DNA of 64,000 nucleotides from Labilibaculum filiforme (GTDB lineage: Bacteria; Bacteroidota; Bacteroidia; Bacteroidales; Marinifilaceae): assembly GCF_002843315.1 (NCBI RefSeq), contig NZ_MVDD01000005.1, forward strand, positions 62,001-126,000. Direction: 5' to 3'. A model generated the notes under the pieces. The model was given only the letters and a program-made list of their open reading frames with translations, was not told the origin of the DNA and did no database searches. Position 1 is the stretch's first letter; the number at the start of each line of letters is the position of its first letter. A program made the position numbers and the translations under genes. This document shows positions 47,369 through 56,397 of this stretch, in pieces.

Positions 47369-48541
47369 TTTGTTAAATGTTAATAATTTATCGCGGTAAT
47401 ATTCGTATTGTTTTTTGCGTAATTCTATTTCTTTTGGCAATCCTTCGCTGATGGATGCCGTGAGGGTATCGAATTTGTCGAGAATGGAAACGATGCGGGA
47501 TTGTTCGGCTAGCGACGGCACTGGTAATTTATAACTTGAAATCATCTTTAGATTAAGACCTCCACGAGTCCCACTACCAGATGAAATCTGTCTGAATTTC
47601 TCATACTGTGTTTTCATAAAGTGATAAACATAGTCAGGATTAATCTTAAATTTATCAAAAGTAAGAGAGGCTAACGATTGATTTGTTGTTAGTTCAATTC
47701 TAATACGTGCAACTTTACCTCGAGTTTTACCTTGCCCTGCTAATGCAATTACTATTGAATTAGCAGGAACAAGTTTCGCACTTGAATTTTTCAAACCAGA
47801 TTCAGTAATAAATTTTTCAGTTTGATATACATTTTCAAGATTTACTTCACCTGAACTCATCCATGGAATTGTTCCATCTACCCAATATTCCAAAATCCCT
47901 GTTTTAGGAGTTCCCCCAGAATAGATTTTCTCTGAAACTTCCCCCAAAGTCTTCCATTCGACTTCGCCATCTTCAAAGCTCAGCAATTGCTCCCGATAGT
48001 AGTTATACTGCTTTTTACGAGCTGTAAGCTCAGCTGTGAGCTCGGCTGTGAGCTCGGTAAAGGTGTCTAGAATGCGAACGATCTCTTTTTGTACGGAGAG
48101 AGGGGGGATGGGAATTTTTATTTTATTCAAAATAGTTTGTGTTAAACTTGGTACACCACCTGCTTTATTTAATTTCTCAAGGTTTTGCGTTTGTAGGAAA
48201 TAATAAACAAATTTTGGTTCAATAACATCAGTATTTATTATTGTCCAAAATATTGTATCTACAGTCCAAAAAGGAAAGTCGACATAAAATAAATTGCCAA
48301 GTGAACCTTTCCTAGGTATTAAAACTGATGGTTTATTGTAGACTGCTGTATCTATATATTTCATCACACCTCCAGAGCCATAAACTGGGATATTCCCTAC
48401 TTGAAATTGTTTATAATCTTTCCCGTTTTTAATTTTCAATACTTCCCCTAAAGTTTTCCATTCCACCTGCACACCGTCAAGGAGTTTTTCTATCAATTGT
48501 AATTTTTGTTTATCTGTGTTCATTTTTGGTTTTACACTCAT
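47363..48541 (-). CDS. hsdS: Type I RM specificity subunit HsdS with TAEL spacer repeats
   Basis: 392 residues with two target-recognition domains: one ending around PIPPLSVQKEIVRILDTF, the second around PVPSLAEQSRIVSILDKF. Each is followed by a coiled-coil spacer helix. The central spacer carries a four-residue repeat (TELTAELTAELTARKK), encoded by three 12-bp units at 48021-48056. In EcoR124-type enzymes the number of TAEL units sets the distance between the two half-sites. It overlaps rhuM by 4 bp (start within ATGA). It directs both methylation and restriction. Confidence 0.94.
   Translation of the reverse strand: MSVKPKMNTDKQKLQLIEKLLDGVQVEWKTLGEVLKIKNGKDYKQFQVGNIPVYGSGGVMKYIDTAVYNKPSVLIPRKGSLGNLFYVDFPFWTVDTIFWTIINTDVIEPKFVYYFLQTQNLEKLNKAGGVPSLTQTILNKIKIPIPPLSVQKEIVRILDTFTELTAELTAELTARKKQYNYYREQLLSFEDGEVEWKTLGEVSEKIYSGGTPKTGILEYWVDGTIPWMSSGEVNLENVYQTEKFITESGLKNSSAKLVPANSIVIALAGQGKTRGKVARIRIELTTNQSLASLTFDKFKINPDYVYHFMKTQYEKFRQISSGSGTRGGLNLKMISSYKLPVPSLAEQSRIVSILDKFDTLTASISEGLPKEIELRKKQYEYYRDKLLTFNKP
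48021..48056 (-). repeat. 12-bp tandem repeat in hsdS spacer
   Basis: Three units: GCTGTAAGCTCA, GCTGTGAGCTCG, GCTGTGAGCTCG. The last two are identical, the state from which slippage gains or loses a unit. Each unit adds four residues (TAEL) to the spacer helix. Confidence 0.9.
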
Positions 48542-49560
48542 GCCTTATTGTTGTTTTTACGGCTTTGCTTTTTTGCCTGTTTTTCCAATAGAGAAATTGT
48601 TTTTAGATACTCTTCTTCTACACTATCCAGTGTTTTGGCTTGGTATTTCTTATACTCAAGCTTAGCTTTCTCTTTTGCTTTGCTAGCAGAGATTTGTCCT
48701 GCATTCTCTAGCAGTTTTCTTCTGGCTGACGAGAGTATGGTATCTAGTTCCCTAACAAAATCTGCCATTTTCATTTCTCTTTCTTCAATGGCATTCAATT
48801 CAGCTAAATCAAAATAGGCTGAAACAAGGTTATTAAGGACTTTCAGTTCTTTCTCACTCAAATAATTTTTGGCAATCATCGCTTCTGCTTGTGTTGGCTG
48901 ACTACCTTTAAAGCTGGTTAGCCCTGCAAAGGGTTTATCACTATCAACACGCAGATAAATAACCTCACTGGCAGTATTTCCGTGGGCTGCAAAATGGAGT
49001 TTGTTTTGAACGATTTTAAAAAAGGTGATACTCTCTTCACCTTTAGGGTCGTAATCGGTTGCTGTAGAATATAATTCAAGTACCTGACGATACATAACCT
49101 TTTCACTGGAACGAATATCACGAATACGATCGAGCAGTTCTTTCCAGTAATTGCCACCACCAAGGTTTTTAAGACGTTCATCGTCCATCGTAAAACCTTT
49201 TATAATATACTCTTTTAGGCGTTGGGTAGCCCATTGGCGAAAACGTGTCGCAATCTTTGAATTAATTCTATATCCTAGAGCAATTATCAAATCAAGATTA
49301 TAGTAATCTAATTCGCGAGACACCTCTCTATTGCCTTCTTTTTGAACTGTTCGGATTTTCCGAACAGTTGCCTCTTGATTTAGTTCCTCGTCGGCATAAA
49401 TATTTTTAACATGCTCACTTACAGTTGACTTTGCCGTTTGGTATAATTCAACAAGTTGTTTTTGAGTTAACCAAACATCTTCATTTTTTAAATGAACAGA
49501 AAGTTCAGAAAGTCCGTCAGAACTTTTATATATGATTACTTCTTTGGGTTCTTCGCTCAT
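48538..49560 (-). CDS. rhuM: RhuM-family protein within the type I RM operon
   Basis: 340 residues. N-terminal RhuM domain with a Bro/KilA-N-like start ([26 protein letters not shown]), then [20 protein letters not shown], and a long helical C-terminus (about 260-340) rich in Lys and Glu. Function of the family is not established; the N-terminus suggests DNA or regulatory binding. Start overlaps the hsdM stop (ATGA) and its stop overlaps the hsdS start, so the three genes are translationally coupled. RhuM-like genes recur beside type I RM genes, suggesting an accessory role. Confidence 0.85.
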   Translation of the reverse strand: MSEEPKEVIIYKSSDGLSELSVHLKNEDVWLTQKQLVELYQTAKSTVSEHVKNIYADEELNQEATVRKIRTVQKEGNREVSRELDYYNLDLIIALGYRINSKIATRFRQWATQRLKEYIIKGFTMDDERLKNLGGGNYWKELLDRIRDIRSSEKVMYRQVLELYSTATDYDPKGEESITFFKIVQNKLHFAAHGNTASEVIYLRVDSDKPFAGLTSFKGSQPTQAEAMIAKNYLSEKELKVLNNLVSAYFDLAELNAIEEREMKMADFVRELDTILSSARRKLLENAGQISASKAKEKAKLEYKKYQAKTLDSVEEEYLKTISLLEKQAKKQSRKNNNKA

Positions 49561-51104
49561 GCCTCAATCTCCTTTACTATTGCATCAATATCGGTACGCA
49601 GTGCGTTAATCTTCTCTACAGTTTTTGCAATCTCAGTATTCAGCACTGCAATATCAACCTTCTCCCGATTATCTTCCGCTTCTACATAAGAGCTTACCGA
49701 TAGGTTGTAATCGTTGTTGGCTATTGCATCAAAATCGACCGACCTGGCAACATGGTCCACATTCTTTTTGCTGTCGAACAGTTGCATAATGGCCTCGATA
49801 TGGGCATCTTCCAACACATTGTTATTGGTTGCTTTCTTAAAGAATTTCTCCCCACTGGCATCAATAAATTGTGTGGTAGTATCGCTCTTGTGTTTGGAGA
49901 GAACCAGAATATTTACTGCTATGGAGGTTCCAAAGAAAAGGTTGGGAGCTAAGGAGATAACCGTCTCTACAAAGTTGTTATCTACCAAATACTTTCTAAT
50001 TTTTTGTTCGGCACCACCCCGGTAAAAAATACCCGGAAAACAGACCAAAGCTGCTCGCCCTTTGCTGGAGAGGTAAGAAAGTGCATGCAGCACAAAGGCA
50101 AAATCTGCTTTCGATTTGGGAGCCAAAACACCTGCGGGGGCAAAACGGTCGTCGTTAATAAGGGTTGGGTCGTCGCTGCCCACCCAATTTACCGAGTAGG
50201 GAGGATTGGATACAATGGCATCGAAGGGTTTATCGTCGCCCAATTGCGGAGCCATAAGGGTATCGCCAAGCACAATATTAAACTTGTCGTAATTCACATT
50301 GTGCAAAAACATATTCATACGAGCCAGGTTGTAGGTGGTATGGTTGATTTCCTGACCAAAAAACCCTTCTTCGATAATGTGATTGTCGAAATGTTTTTTT
50401 GCCTGCAAAAGCAGAGAGCCGGAACCTGCGGCAGGGTCGTAAATTTTATTCACGCTCTCCTGTTTGTGCATGGCCAGTTGTGCAATGAGTTTTGAGACAT
50501 GTTGTGGCGTAAAAAATTCTCCTCCCGACTTGCCGGCATTGGCTGCATAATTAGAGATCAGAAACTCATAGGCATCGCCAAAAAGATCAATATGGTTGTC
50601 TTCAAAATTGCCCATTTTTAATCCTTCTACTCCCTTTAAAACAGCAGTTAAACGGCTATTTTTATTTTCAACGGTATTTCCGAGTCGATTACTGGTCGTA
50701 TCAAAATCAGCAAACAATCCTTTTATATCCTCTTCGGATGGATAACCATTGGCAGAACTTTCAATGGCTGCAAATATGGCTGCTAAATCGGTATTCAGGT
50801 TTGTATTGGTTTTGGCATTTTTAGCAATTGTTACAAAAAGCTGACTAGGATAAATAAAGTAGCCTTTTGTTTTAATGGCATCCGCTTTAATCTCAGGGGT
50901 TATTACCTCATCTGGGGTATTCGCATAGTTCACACTCTCGTCGCCACCTTCGATGTAACTAGTGAAATTTTCACTAATAAAGCGATAGAATAGCGTTCCT
51001 AACACAAAGTGTTTAAAATCCCATCCATCTACAGAGCCACGCACTTCGTTGGCTATTTTCCAAATTTGCGCTTGTAACTCGGCTCTTTGTATTGTACTTG
51101 TCAT
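49557..51104 (-). CDS. hsdM: Type I restriction-modification methylase HsdM
   Basis: 515 residues. N-terminal helical HsdM domain ([22 protein letters not shown]), then the N6-adenine methylase core with SAM-binding motif [15 protein letters not shown] and catalytic NPPYSVNW (about 300). The C-terminus is helical. It methylates adenine at the HsdS-specified site and protects host DNA. First gene of the minus-strand operon hsdM-rhuM-hsdS-RAYT-hsdR. Confidence 0.96.
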   Translation of the reverse strand: MTSTIQRAELQAQIWKIANEVRGSVDGWDFKHFVLGTLFYRFISENFTSYIEGGDESVNYANTPDEVITPEIKADAIKTKGYFIYPSQLFVTIAKNAKTNTNLNTDLAAIFAAIESSANGYPSEEDIKGLFADFDTTSNRLGNTVENKNSRLTAVLKGVEGLKMGNFEDNHIDLFGDAYEFLISNYAANAGKSGGEFFTPQHVSKLIAQLAMHKQESVNKIYDPAAGSGSLLLQAKKHFDNHIIEEGFFGQEINHTTYNLARMNMFLHNVNYDKFNIVLGDTLMAPQLGDDKPFDAIVSNPPYSVNWVGSDDPTLINDDRFAPAGVLAPKSKADFAFVLHALSYLSSKGRAALVCFPGIFYRGGAEQKIRKYLVDNNFVETVISLAPNLFFGTSIAVNILVLSKHKSDTTTQFIDASGEKFFKKATNNNVLEDAHIEAIMQLFDSKKNVDHVARSVDFDAIANNDYNLSVSSYVEAEDNREKVDIAVLNTEIAKTVEKINALRTDIDAIVKEIEA

Positions 51105-51385
51105 TCTACTTTTTTTATGTCATTATTTCCAAATGCTGGAATTCTATTTCTATATAATCGTTTTGTATACTTCCCAATACATGAGATGCAAACACAAATA
51201 TAAACAAGATTGTGTTTATTCGCTTGCTATTTCAACAATTAAGTAAATTTAATGATTTTCTATATAGCCAAGTTTGGCCAGTGTATTCCGTTTTCTTATT
51301 ATGGTGTATTGTTGCCAATTGGTGCCAGCTGCTTTCCCCCTTATTTTATCCCAAATGCAGAGTAGGAAATCTCTCCTGTATGGGC
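51105..51385. other. Gap upstream of hsdM, no gene seen
   Basis: AT-rich, with no supportable coding frame. It must hold the promoter of the RM operon, but I could not identify a convincing TAnnTTTG box on the minus strand. Confidence 0.35.
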
Positions 51386-51420
51386 AAAAAAAAGAGCAGC
51401 TAAACCAAGTTTAGCTGCTC
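51386..51420 (-). terminator. Strong terminator (minus strand)
   Basis: GAGCAGCTAAA and TTTAGCTGCTC form a perfect 11-bp stem with a 5-nt loop; the minus transcript continues with eight U. No large gene ends here on that strand, which draws attention to the small frame at 51495-51676. Confidence 0.8.
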
Positions 51421-51494
51421 TCAATGAAAACCACCACTACTAACTAGGATAAAAGCCTAACTACTTGCTTTTATCGGTACAAAATCTTTTTTGT

Positions 51495-51676
51495 TTAAAG
51501 TTTGCCTCTGCGAATGGCCCTAAAAAGAAGGGCTAGGAATAAGGTGGCGAAAGCAAGAAAGAATAGCAGGGAGGTATAAAATTTCCCATTAAATAGTTCC
51601 AGCCTTATTTGGTTTACAAAAACAGCAGCGCAAAAAAAAACAATAGTAAAAGTGCGAATCTTGTTTTCCTATTCAT
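51495..51676 (-). pseudogene. Possible small two-helix membrane protein, frameshifted at an A9 run
   Basis: From ATG 51676 the minus strand reads MNRKTRFALLLLFFF, then runs into a homopolymer (A9 on the plus strand, 51632-51640). With one more base there it would continue as CAAVFVNQIRLELFNGKFY, a second hydrophobic stretch (LLFFLAFATLFLALLF) and RAIRRGKL to the stop at 51495: about 60 residues with two membrane segments. As given, the frame breaks. A strong terminator lies 75 nt downstream. Either a sequencing error, a decayed gene, or homopolymer-based switching. Confidence 0.4.
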
Positions 51677-51708
51677 TACAACATTATTAATGGTTTCAAC
51701 AAAAAAAC

Positions 51709-51752
51709 AAAAAGGAGAAAATGCCAATACCTCTTCGCACTTTCTCCTTTTT
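51709..51752 (-). terminator. Bidirectional terminator after the dehydrogenase
   Basis: AAAAAGGAGAAA pairs perfectly with TTTCTCCTTTTT (12 bp, 20-nt loop), 16 nt past the stop of the 2-hydroxyacid dehydrogenase. Confidence 0.75.
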
Positions 51753-51767
51753 ATAAAATTATGGCTC

Positions 51768-52712
51768 CTAATTCATCATATTCCGTGGTTTTCCTTGTAA
51801 CCACAAGCGAATGTTTTCCATCACAATATCAATGCGTTTATCGAAGGATTCGTGACTTGCAAATGCCAAATGCGGCAGCATAATTAGGTTTGGTGCGGCA
51901 AACAAAACGTGTTCTTTCGCCAATGGTGGTTCTTTTTCGTACACATCCACTGCGGCTCCGGCAATTTCGCCATTTTCGAGAGCTTCGCAAAGTGCATCGC
52001 TATCCACAACCGGTCCGCGGGCGGTATTCACCAAAATAGCCGAAGACTTCATTATTTTAAATTCTTCCTTCCCTATTAAACCTTTGGTTTCAGTTGTTAA
52101 GGGAACATGAAGCGAAACCACATCGGCTTCTTTTAATAAAGTAGCCATAGAAACGAATTCTACGCCTTCTACGCTCTTTTTGCTTCGGTTAAAAGCAATC
52201 ACTCTGCAATTAAAAACTTTTGCAATCTCGGCCACTCTCAGACCAATTGCACCTGCTCCAACAATTCCAATTGTTTTGCCATTTAACTCCGTTCCTAAAA
52301 AACCGGCTCTATCGCCACCAAAGCGAGTAATTGCATCGCCCGAAACAATCTTTCGGTACACCGATAAAATCATGCCGATAGTTAATTCGGCCACCGATTC
52401 GGTCGAAAATCCTGCTGCATTACTTACCAAAATGTTTCTCTCTCTACATGTGTTCATATCGATATGATCTACTCCGGTAAAAGCAACCGAAATCATCGAC
52501 AAATTAGGACAGGCATCTAAAAAAGTTTTTGTGATGGGAATGTTGCTGACAACAATTGCATCGGCACCTTCGGCACGTTTAATTAACTCTTGTTCCTGCT
52601 CTTTTCTATCTGTAAAAAAGATCAACTCATGTCCAAGAGTCTTAAATTCCTGTTTTAACTCTTCGTATTTGCAGGCGGTAATGCCAATTGGTTCCAGTAT
52701 AGAAAATTTCAT
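51768..52712 (-). CDS. D-isomer-specific 2-hydroxyacid dehydrogenase
   Basis: 314 residues, cytosolic. The NAD-binding domain has GIVGAGAIGLRVAEIA. Catalytic Arg in VNTARGPVVDSDAL, Glu in DVYEKEPPLA and His in MLPHLAFAS. Family members reduce 2-keto acids (glyoxylate, hydroxypyruvate, pyruvate) or oxidise D-2-hydroxyacids; the substrate cannot be told from sequence. Single gene, preceded by three tandem copies of a leader that each end with the same start-codon context. Confidence 0.88.
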   Translation of the reverse strand: MKFSILEPIGITACKYEELKQEFKTLGHELIFFTDRKEQEQELIKRAEGADAIVVSNIPITKTFLDACPNLSMISVAFTGVDHIDMNTCRERNILVSNAAGFSTESVAELTIGMILSVYRKIVSGDAITRFGGDRAGFLGTELNGKTIGIVGAGAIGLRVAEIAKVFNCRVIAFNRSKKSVEGVEFVSMATLLKEADVVSLHVPLTTETKGLIGKEEFKIMKSSAILVNTARGPVVDSDALCEALENGEIAGAAVDVYEKEPPLAKEHVLFAAPNLIMLPHLAFASHESFDKRIDIVMENIRLWLQGKPRNMMN

Positions 52713-52996
52713 ATGATTATTATTTTATGTTTTTGCCATATGGAACTTACCATGCTGGGATAATCATCTCCCTGCGTGTCAAAATTGCTTTGACATGGAC
52801 GTTTCATATGATTATAATTTGTTTTTTAGTTGCCATATGGAACTTACCATGCTGGGATAATCATCTCCCTGCGTGTCAAAATTGCTTTGACATGGACGTT
52901 TCATATGATTATTATTTTATGTTTTTGCCATATGGAACTTACCATATAATCATCTCCCTGTGTGTAGAAAGCTTTATACATGGACGTTTCATATCG
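52713..52996. repeat. Triplicated ~96-bp leader upstream of the dehydrogenase
   Basis: Three copies start (plus sense, TGCCATATGGAACTTACCAT) at 52734, 52831 and 52926, each followed by GACGTTTCATATGATTAT or a close variant. Read on the minus strand, each copy contains an ATGAAA context like that of the dehydrogenase start. Copies 1 and 2 have a GTCAAA/TTTGAC hairpin and a GGGA/TCCC hairpin. Copy 3 has different bases at the first hairpin but can still pair (GTAgAAAG with CTTTaTAC), and has lost the second. No larger gene is present up to 53222. Confidence 0.8.
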
Positions 52997-53222
52997 TATC
53001 TATTTTAAAGTAAAACAAAAGTATTCCTTAATTAAAGCTGATTTTAGTCAAGCCAAAGTAAAAAAATCAATTGTCACTATCAATGGCTTAGTTCCTATTC
53101 TTCAACATCAATGCAAAAGTCCGTTTTAACAAGCAATAAGTTTCGATTAACGATTTTTACTTTCTTGTCTCAAGTATTTTTTTGAACTTGTTGCTAATTA
53201 ACCGTTCCATATTTTATTTATC

Positions 53223-54446
53223 ATGATTAATCATGCAGCACTTTACCGTAAAGTGCAAAATCAATTTATCGCTACTTGGGAAAATTGTCCAGAGCATTTT
53301 CCTGCTCCGAAAAAGCGATTTTCCTATTTCGAGAAGCGAATCTGGGAATCGAAATTCGACCGGTTTATGAAGTATGTGCAATATGAAGCCAAGCATGAGC
53401 ATCCAAACAAATCCGAAATTACACAACAATGCAAATTATTTTTTCAGGAAGCTTTGGCATACTCTAACGAGCAACTTGAATTGATCTTTTCGAAAAATAT
53501 GACCGCTGCCACCAAAGATTTCATTCAGCAAGCCTGGCATTTCGATCCTCAATTAACGAATCATGAAATTTTTCAGGCCTTACGTAACGTTTGGATCATG
53601 CTTGGCCTACAATCTTTTTTCGGGAAAGAAATCGTAATTACTCCTTCGCTTTTAGCCTACAGTCTTTTGTATCCTTACACCGACAATTTAATGGATGATG
53701 CATCGGTTGGAAAGGAAGAAAAGCTTAATTTTTGCAAGCGATTTGCCTCGCGATTGGATGGAAAACAAGTGGAAGCACAAACCAGAACGGAATCGAGAAT
53801 CTACGATTTAGTTGCTAAAATCGAATCGGAGTTTGATCGAGAAATATATCCCGAAGTATATCTTAGTTTGCTTGCCATTCACGATGCACAAACAAAAAGA
53901 CTGGCATTGGTAAGCTGCAAACCTCGCTTGTCGAAAAAGGAAACCTTTAAAATCTGCATCGAGAAAGGAGCATGTTCGGTAATTGCCGATGGTTATTTAG
54001 TACTCGGAAATATTGATGAAAAACAATTGGTTTTTCTTTATGAATACGGAGCTTATCTGCAAATTTTAGACGACCTGCAGGATGCACGACAAGATTATTT
54101 GGATGGAATCATGACTTGTTTTTCGCGAAAGCTTCCCTACGAAAATCTCGATAAAATACTTTGCAAAACTTATTTTCTTGGCAAAGCTTTTTATGAAAGC
54201 ATCTCCAATTTATATCCCAATCAATTGACTTTTCAAGGCTTGGTTCAAAAGAGTTTTGGATTGCTCTTTTTAGCTTCTATTTTCGAAAATCAGGAAGATT
54301 TCAGTGTCGATTTTGTTCGTAAAATAGAAAAGCATGCTCCTTTCCGGTTTTCCTTTCTTCAAAAACGAAAAAAAGAATTGGAACCCTTTCGGAATTTGTT
54401 GCTGCAAAAAATAGAAGCCTATCGACTCGAAGCTTGTAAAGTATAA
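53223..54446 (+). CDS. Putative all-alpha isoprenoid-synthase-like protein
   Basis: 407 residues, no signal peptide, helical throughout. Two Asp-rich motifs, DNLMDD (about 160) and ILDDLQDARQDYLDG (about 282), sit about 120 residues apart, as in class I prenyl or terpene synthases (DDxxD plus second motif). The N-terminal 100 residues are not recognisable. It may be a divergent prenyl/terpene synthase or a paralogue with another job. It stands alone with its own terminator. I cannot name the product. Confidence 0.6.
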   Translation: MINHAALYRKVQNQFIATWENCPEHFPAPKKRFSYFEKRIWESKFDRFMKYVQYEAKHEHPNKSEITQQCKLFFQEALAYSNEQLELIFSKNMTAATKDFIQQAWHFDPQLTNHEIFQALRNVWIMLGLQSFFGKEIVITPSLLAYSLLYPYTDNLMDDASVGKEEKLNFCKRFASRLDGKQVEAQTRTESRIYDLVAKIESEFDREIYPEVYLSLLAIHDAQTKRLALVSCKPRLSKKETFKICIEKGACSVIADGYLVLGNIDEKQLVFLYEYGAYLQILDDLQDARQDYLDGIMTCFSRKLPYENLDKILCKTYFLGKAFYESISNLYPNQLTFQGLVQKSFGLLFLASIFENQEDFSVDFVRKIEKHAPFRFSFLQKRKKELEPFRNLLLQKIEAYRLEACKV

Positions 54447-54479
54447 AAAAGGACTTTTCGAATTGAAAAGTCCTTTTTT
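54445..54479 (+). terminator. Terminator after isoprenoid-synthase-like gene
   Basis: A perfect 15-bp stem, AAAAAAGGACTTTTC with GAAAAGTCCTTTTTT, starts at the stop codon. It can serve both this gene and the converging marR-like gene. Confidence 0.9.
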
Positions 54480-54497
54480 ATCTATACGAATAGTGAG

Positions 54498-55010
54498 TTA
54501 TTGCGAAGCTTCGTTGGTATTTCCCAACTTTAATTCCTCCTGAATAACATCCTCGGCGGTAAGCAAAGGTGAAGCTTCCAAATCTTCAATCTCTAACATA
54601 GTAACCAGCACATCCAATGATTTACTAATTAATTCCAATTCTTCACCAGGTACTTTTTTCAGCTTTAACGCCAACCTTTGTTGCAACAAATCGGGAGTTT
54701 CCTGTAAAAGGTTATCTCCCAAAGAAGTTAAAGCAATTAGGGTGGTTCGTCGGTCGCCAGCTTTTGGCAAACGAGCCAACATCCCTTTCTTCTCCAATCG
54801 TCCTATAATCCCGGTAACGGTACTTGAATTAAGATTCAACTGATCTCGAATCGATTTTTGAGTAGCCTGATAATTGGGTGAATTCTTAAGACATTCCAAG
54901 CACAATATTTGCGGAATACTTACTCCGTAATCCTTTTGAATCTTTTTTGATTCCAGGTTAATAGATCGAACAATTCGTCTAATTTTAACTATAATATTCT
55001 TATAATCCAT
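54498..55010 (-). CDS. MarR-family transcriptional regulator
   Basis: 170 residues. Winged helix with recognition helix region LNLNSSTVTGIIGRLEKKGML and wing LARLPKAGDRRTTLIALT; dimerisation helices at both ends. The C-terminal tail (about 145-170) is acidic. MarR proteins are usually repressors of stress, efflux or catabolic genes; here no target is obvious. The 300-bp gap upstream (55011-55312) holds no gene and probably contains its promoter. Confidence 0.9.
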   Translation of the reverse strand: MDYKNIIVKIRRIVRSINLESKKIQKDYGVSIPQILCLECLKNSPNYQATQKSIRDQLNLNSSTVTGIIGRLEKKGMLARLPKAGDRRTTLIALTSLGDNLLQETPDLLQQRLALKLKKVPGEELELISKSLDVLVTMLEIEDLEASPLLTAEDVIQEELKLGNTNEASQ

Positions 55011-55312
55011 TCGTCATCATCTAATCAACGGCACACTTTCCAAAAATAATACCAATTTAATTTCAAAAGTATCTTTAAATAAAATGGAATAATTTTCTGC
55101 TGTATCAATTCAAAAAAGTAAGAGATAGCCAAGTTAACTTGCGTCTTTTTTAACGAAAACACAGCGAAAAAGAAACATTTTATAAGATCTATTTTGATGT
55201 TAATTTGGTACAATAGCTAATTTAATTTGAAGGTCCCTCTATTCCAAAAAAAATGGAACAGCACCTAACCATTACTATTAATGCTCTCGTTGAAACCTAA
55301 CAATTACTTTTC

Positions 55313-56389
55313 CTAACTGTTTATCACCTTCTTATCGATATACTTTGAACCTAATAAACGCAAAGCTCCCACGTAATCGAGCTTAAAGCTTAACAAATCA
55401 CCAATTTTATAATCCTGATTGTTTTCCCCCAAGTCAACCACTAACATATCCGAGCTTGCTCCAACAAATTCGATTCGTTTATCCTTCGGTTTAATATGAG
55501 ATTCATCTACATCTAGTAAACCCAAATCGATTATCGCTCGATAAGATGTTTTACCAGAATTATCGCTGTCGAATTCGATATGATCTCCTTCGAGATTAGT
55601 ACCAAGTTCGCCGGTAGGAACCATTGGCTTTTCAATCAGTTCAATAATTTCGGCATACAAGCAAAATACATCGGTATTTAAACTTTCCATGTCTTCCCCG
55701 TTGTACACATCCGTTCCTAAAAACAGCGTTTCTCCTACCCGAAAATGATTAATGCCAGAAGGAAGCGAATCGTTAAAAATTAAAGGTATTGTTACCGAAG
55801 CTCCACCCGAAACCAATGGGATTTTCTTTTGAAACCGGGCTTCTACAAGTTGTCTGTACAAGCTTAATTGAATCAATTTATCCTCATTTGGAAGCACGCC
55901 ACTTAAGCAGGTAAAGTTGGTTCCAATACCAACCACCTCAATATTTGGCAATTCAAAAACCTTTTTATAGAATTCCATAAAATCATCCCGCATTACTCCT
56001 TCGCGTAATTCTCCCATCTCTATCATGATGATGATTTTATGAAGCTTGTTCTGCTTTTTTGCCTCTTCCGACAACCATTTAATTGTTTTGTATTCAGTAT
56101 TCATACTGATATCTGCATACATCACCACTTTATCGATATAACTTTTTGGGGGTGGCTTAATATAAATAGTTTCAATTCCTGGAGCTAGCGTTTTAATCAT
56201 TCTAAGATTAGAAACACGCGAGTCGCACAGACTCTTAACACCTAACAAAATCAACTGTTCTAAAAATTTCTTATTGCCACATAGCAATTTAGAAACTACT
56301 GTCCACTTAATGTTTTTCTTTACAAACAAATCGTTTAACCAATCGTAATTCTCTTTTAATTTTACGGAATCTAATGTGATAAAGGCCAT
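55313..56389 (-). CDS. PLP-dependent alanine/ornithine racemase-family enzyme
   Basis: 358 residues. N-terminal alanine-racemase-type barrel with the PLP lysine K34 in TVVSKLLCGN and a phosphate-binding region VSGGASVTIPL; the C-terminal beta domain (about 250-355) completes the fold. The conserved block HFRVGETLFLGTDVYNG is found in the ornithine/amino-acid racemase subgroup rather than classical Alr. Probably racemises an amino acid in the cytosol. Starts 8 nt after the GNAT gene, so the two form an operon. Confidence 0.82.
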   Translation of the reverse strand: MAFITLDSVKLKENYDWLNDLFVKKNIKWTVVSKLLCGNKKFLEQLILLGVKSLCDSRVSNLRMIKTLAPGIETIYIKPPPKSYIDKVVMYADISMNTEYKTIKWLSEEAKKQNKLHKIIIMIEMGELREGVMRDDFMEFYKKVFELPNIEVVGIGTNFTCLSGVLPNEDKLIQLSLYRQLVEARFQKKIPLVSGGASVTIPLIFNDSLPSGINHFRVGETLFLGTDVYNGEDMESLNTDVFCLYAEIIELIEKPMVPTGELGTNLEGDHIEFDSDNSGKTSYRAIIDLGLLDVDESHIKPKDKRIEFVGASSDMLVVDLGENNQDYKIGDLLSFKLDYVGALRLLGSKYIDKKVINS

Positions 56390-56397
56390 AATACAAT

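Noticed and set aside
50004-50495. 163-codon plus-strand ORF inside hsdM
   Set aside because: Antisense shadow of the well-supported methylase gene.
52727-53008. 93-codon plus-strand ORF
   Set aside because: It is only a translation of the triplicated leader repeat.
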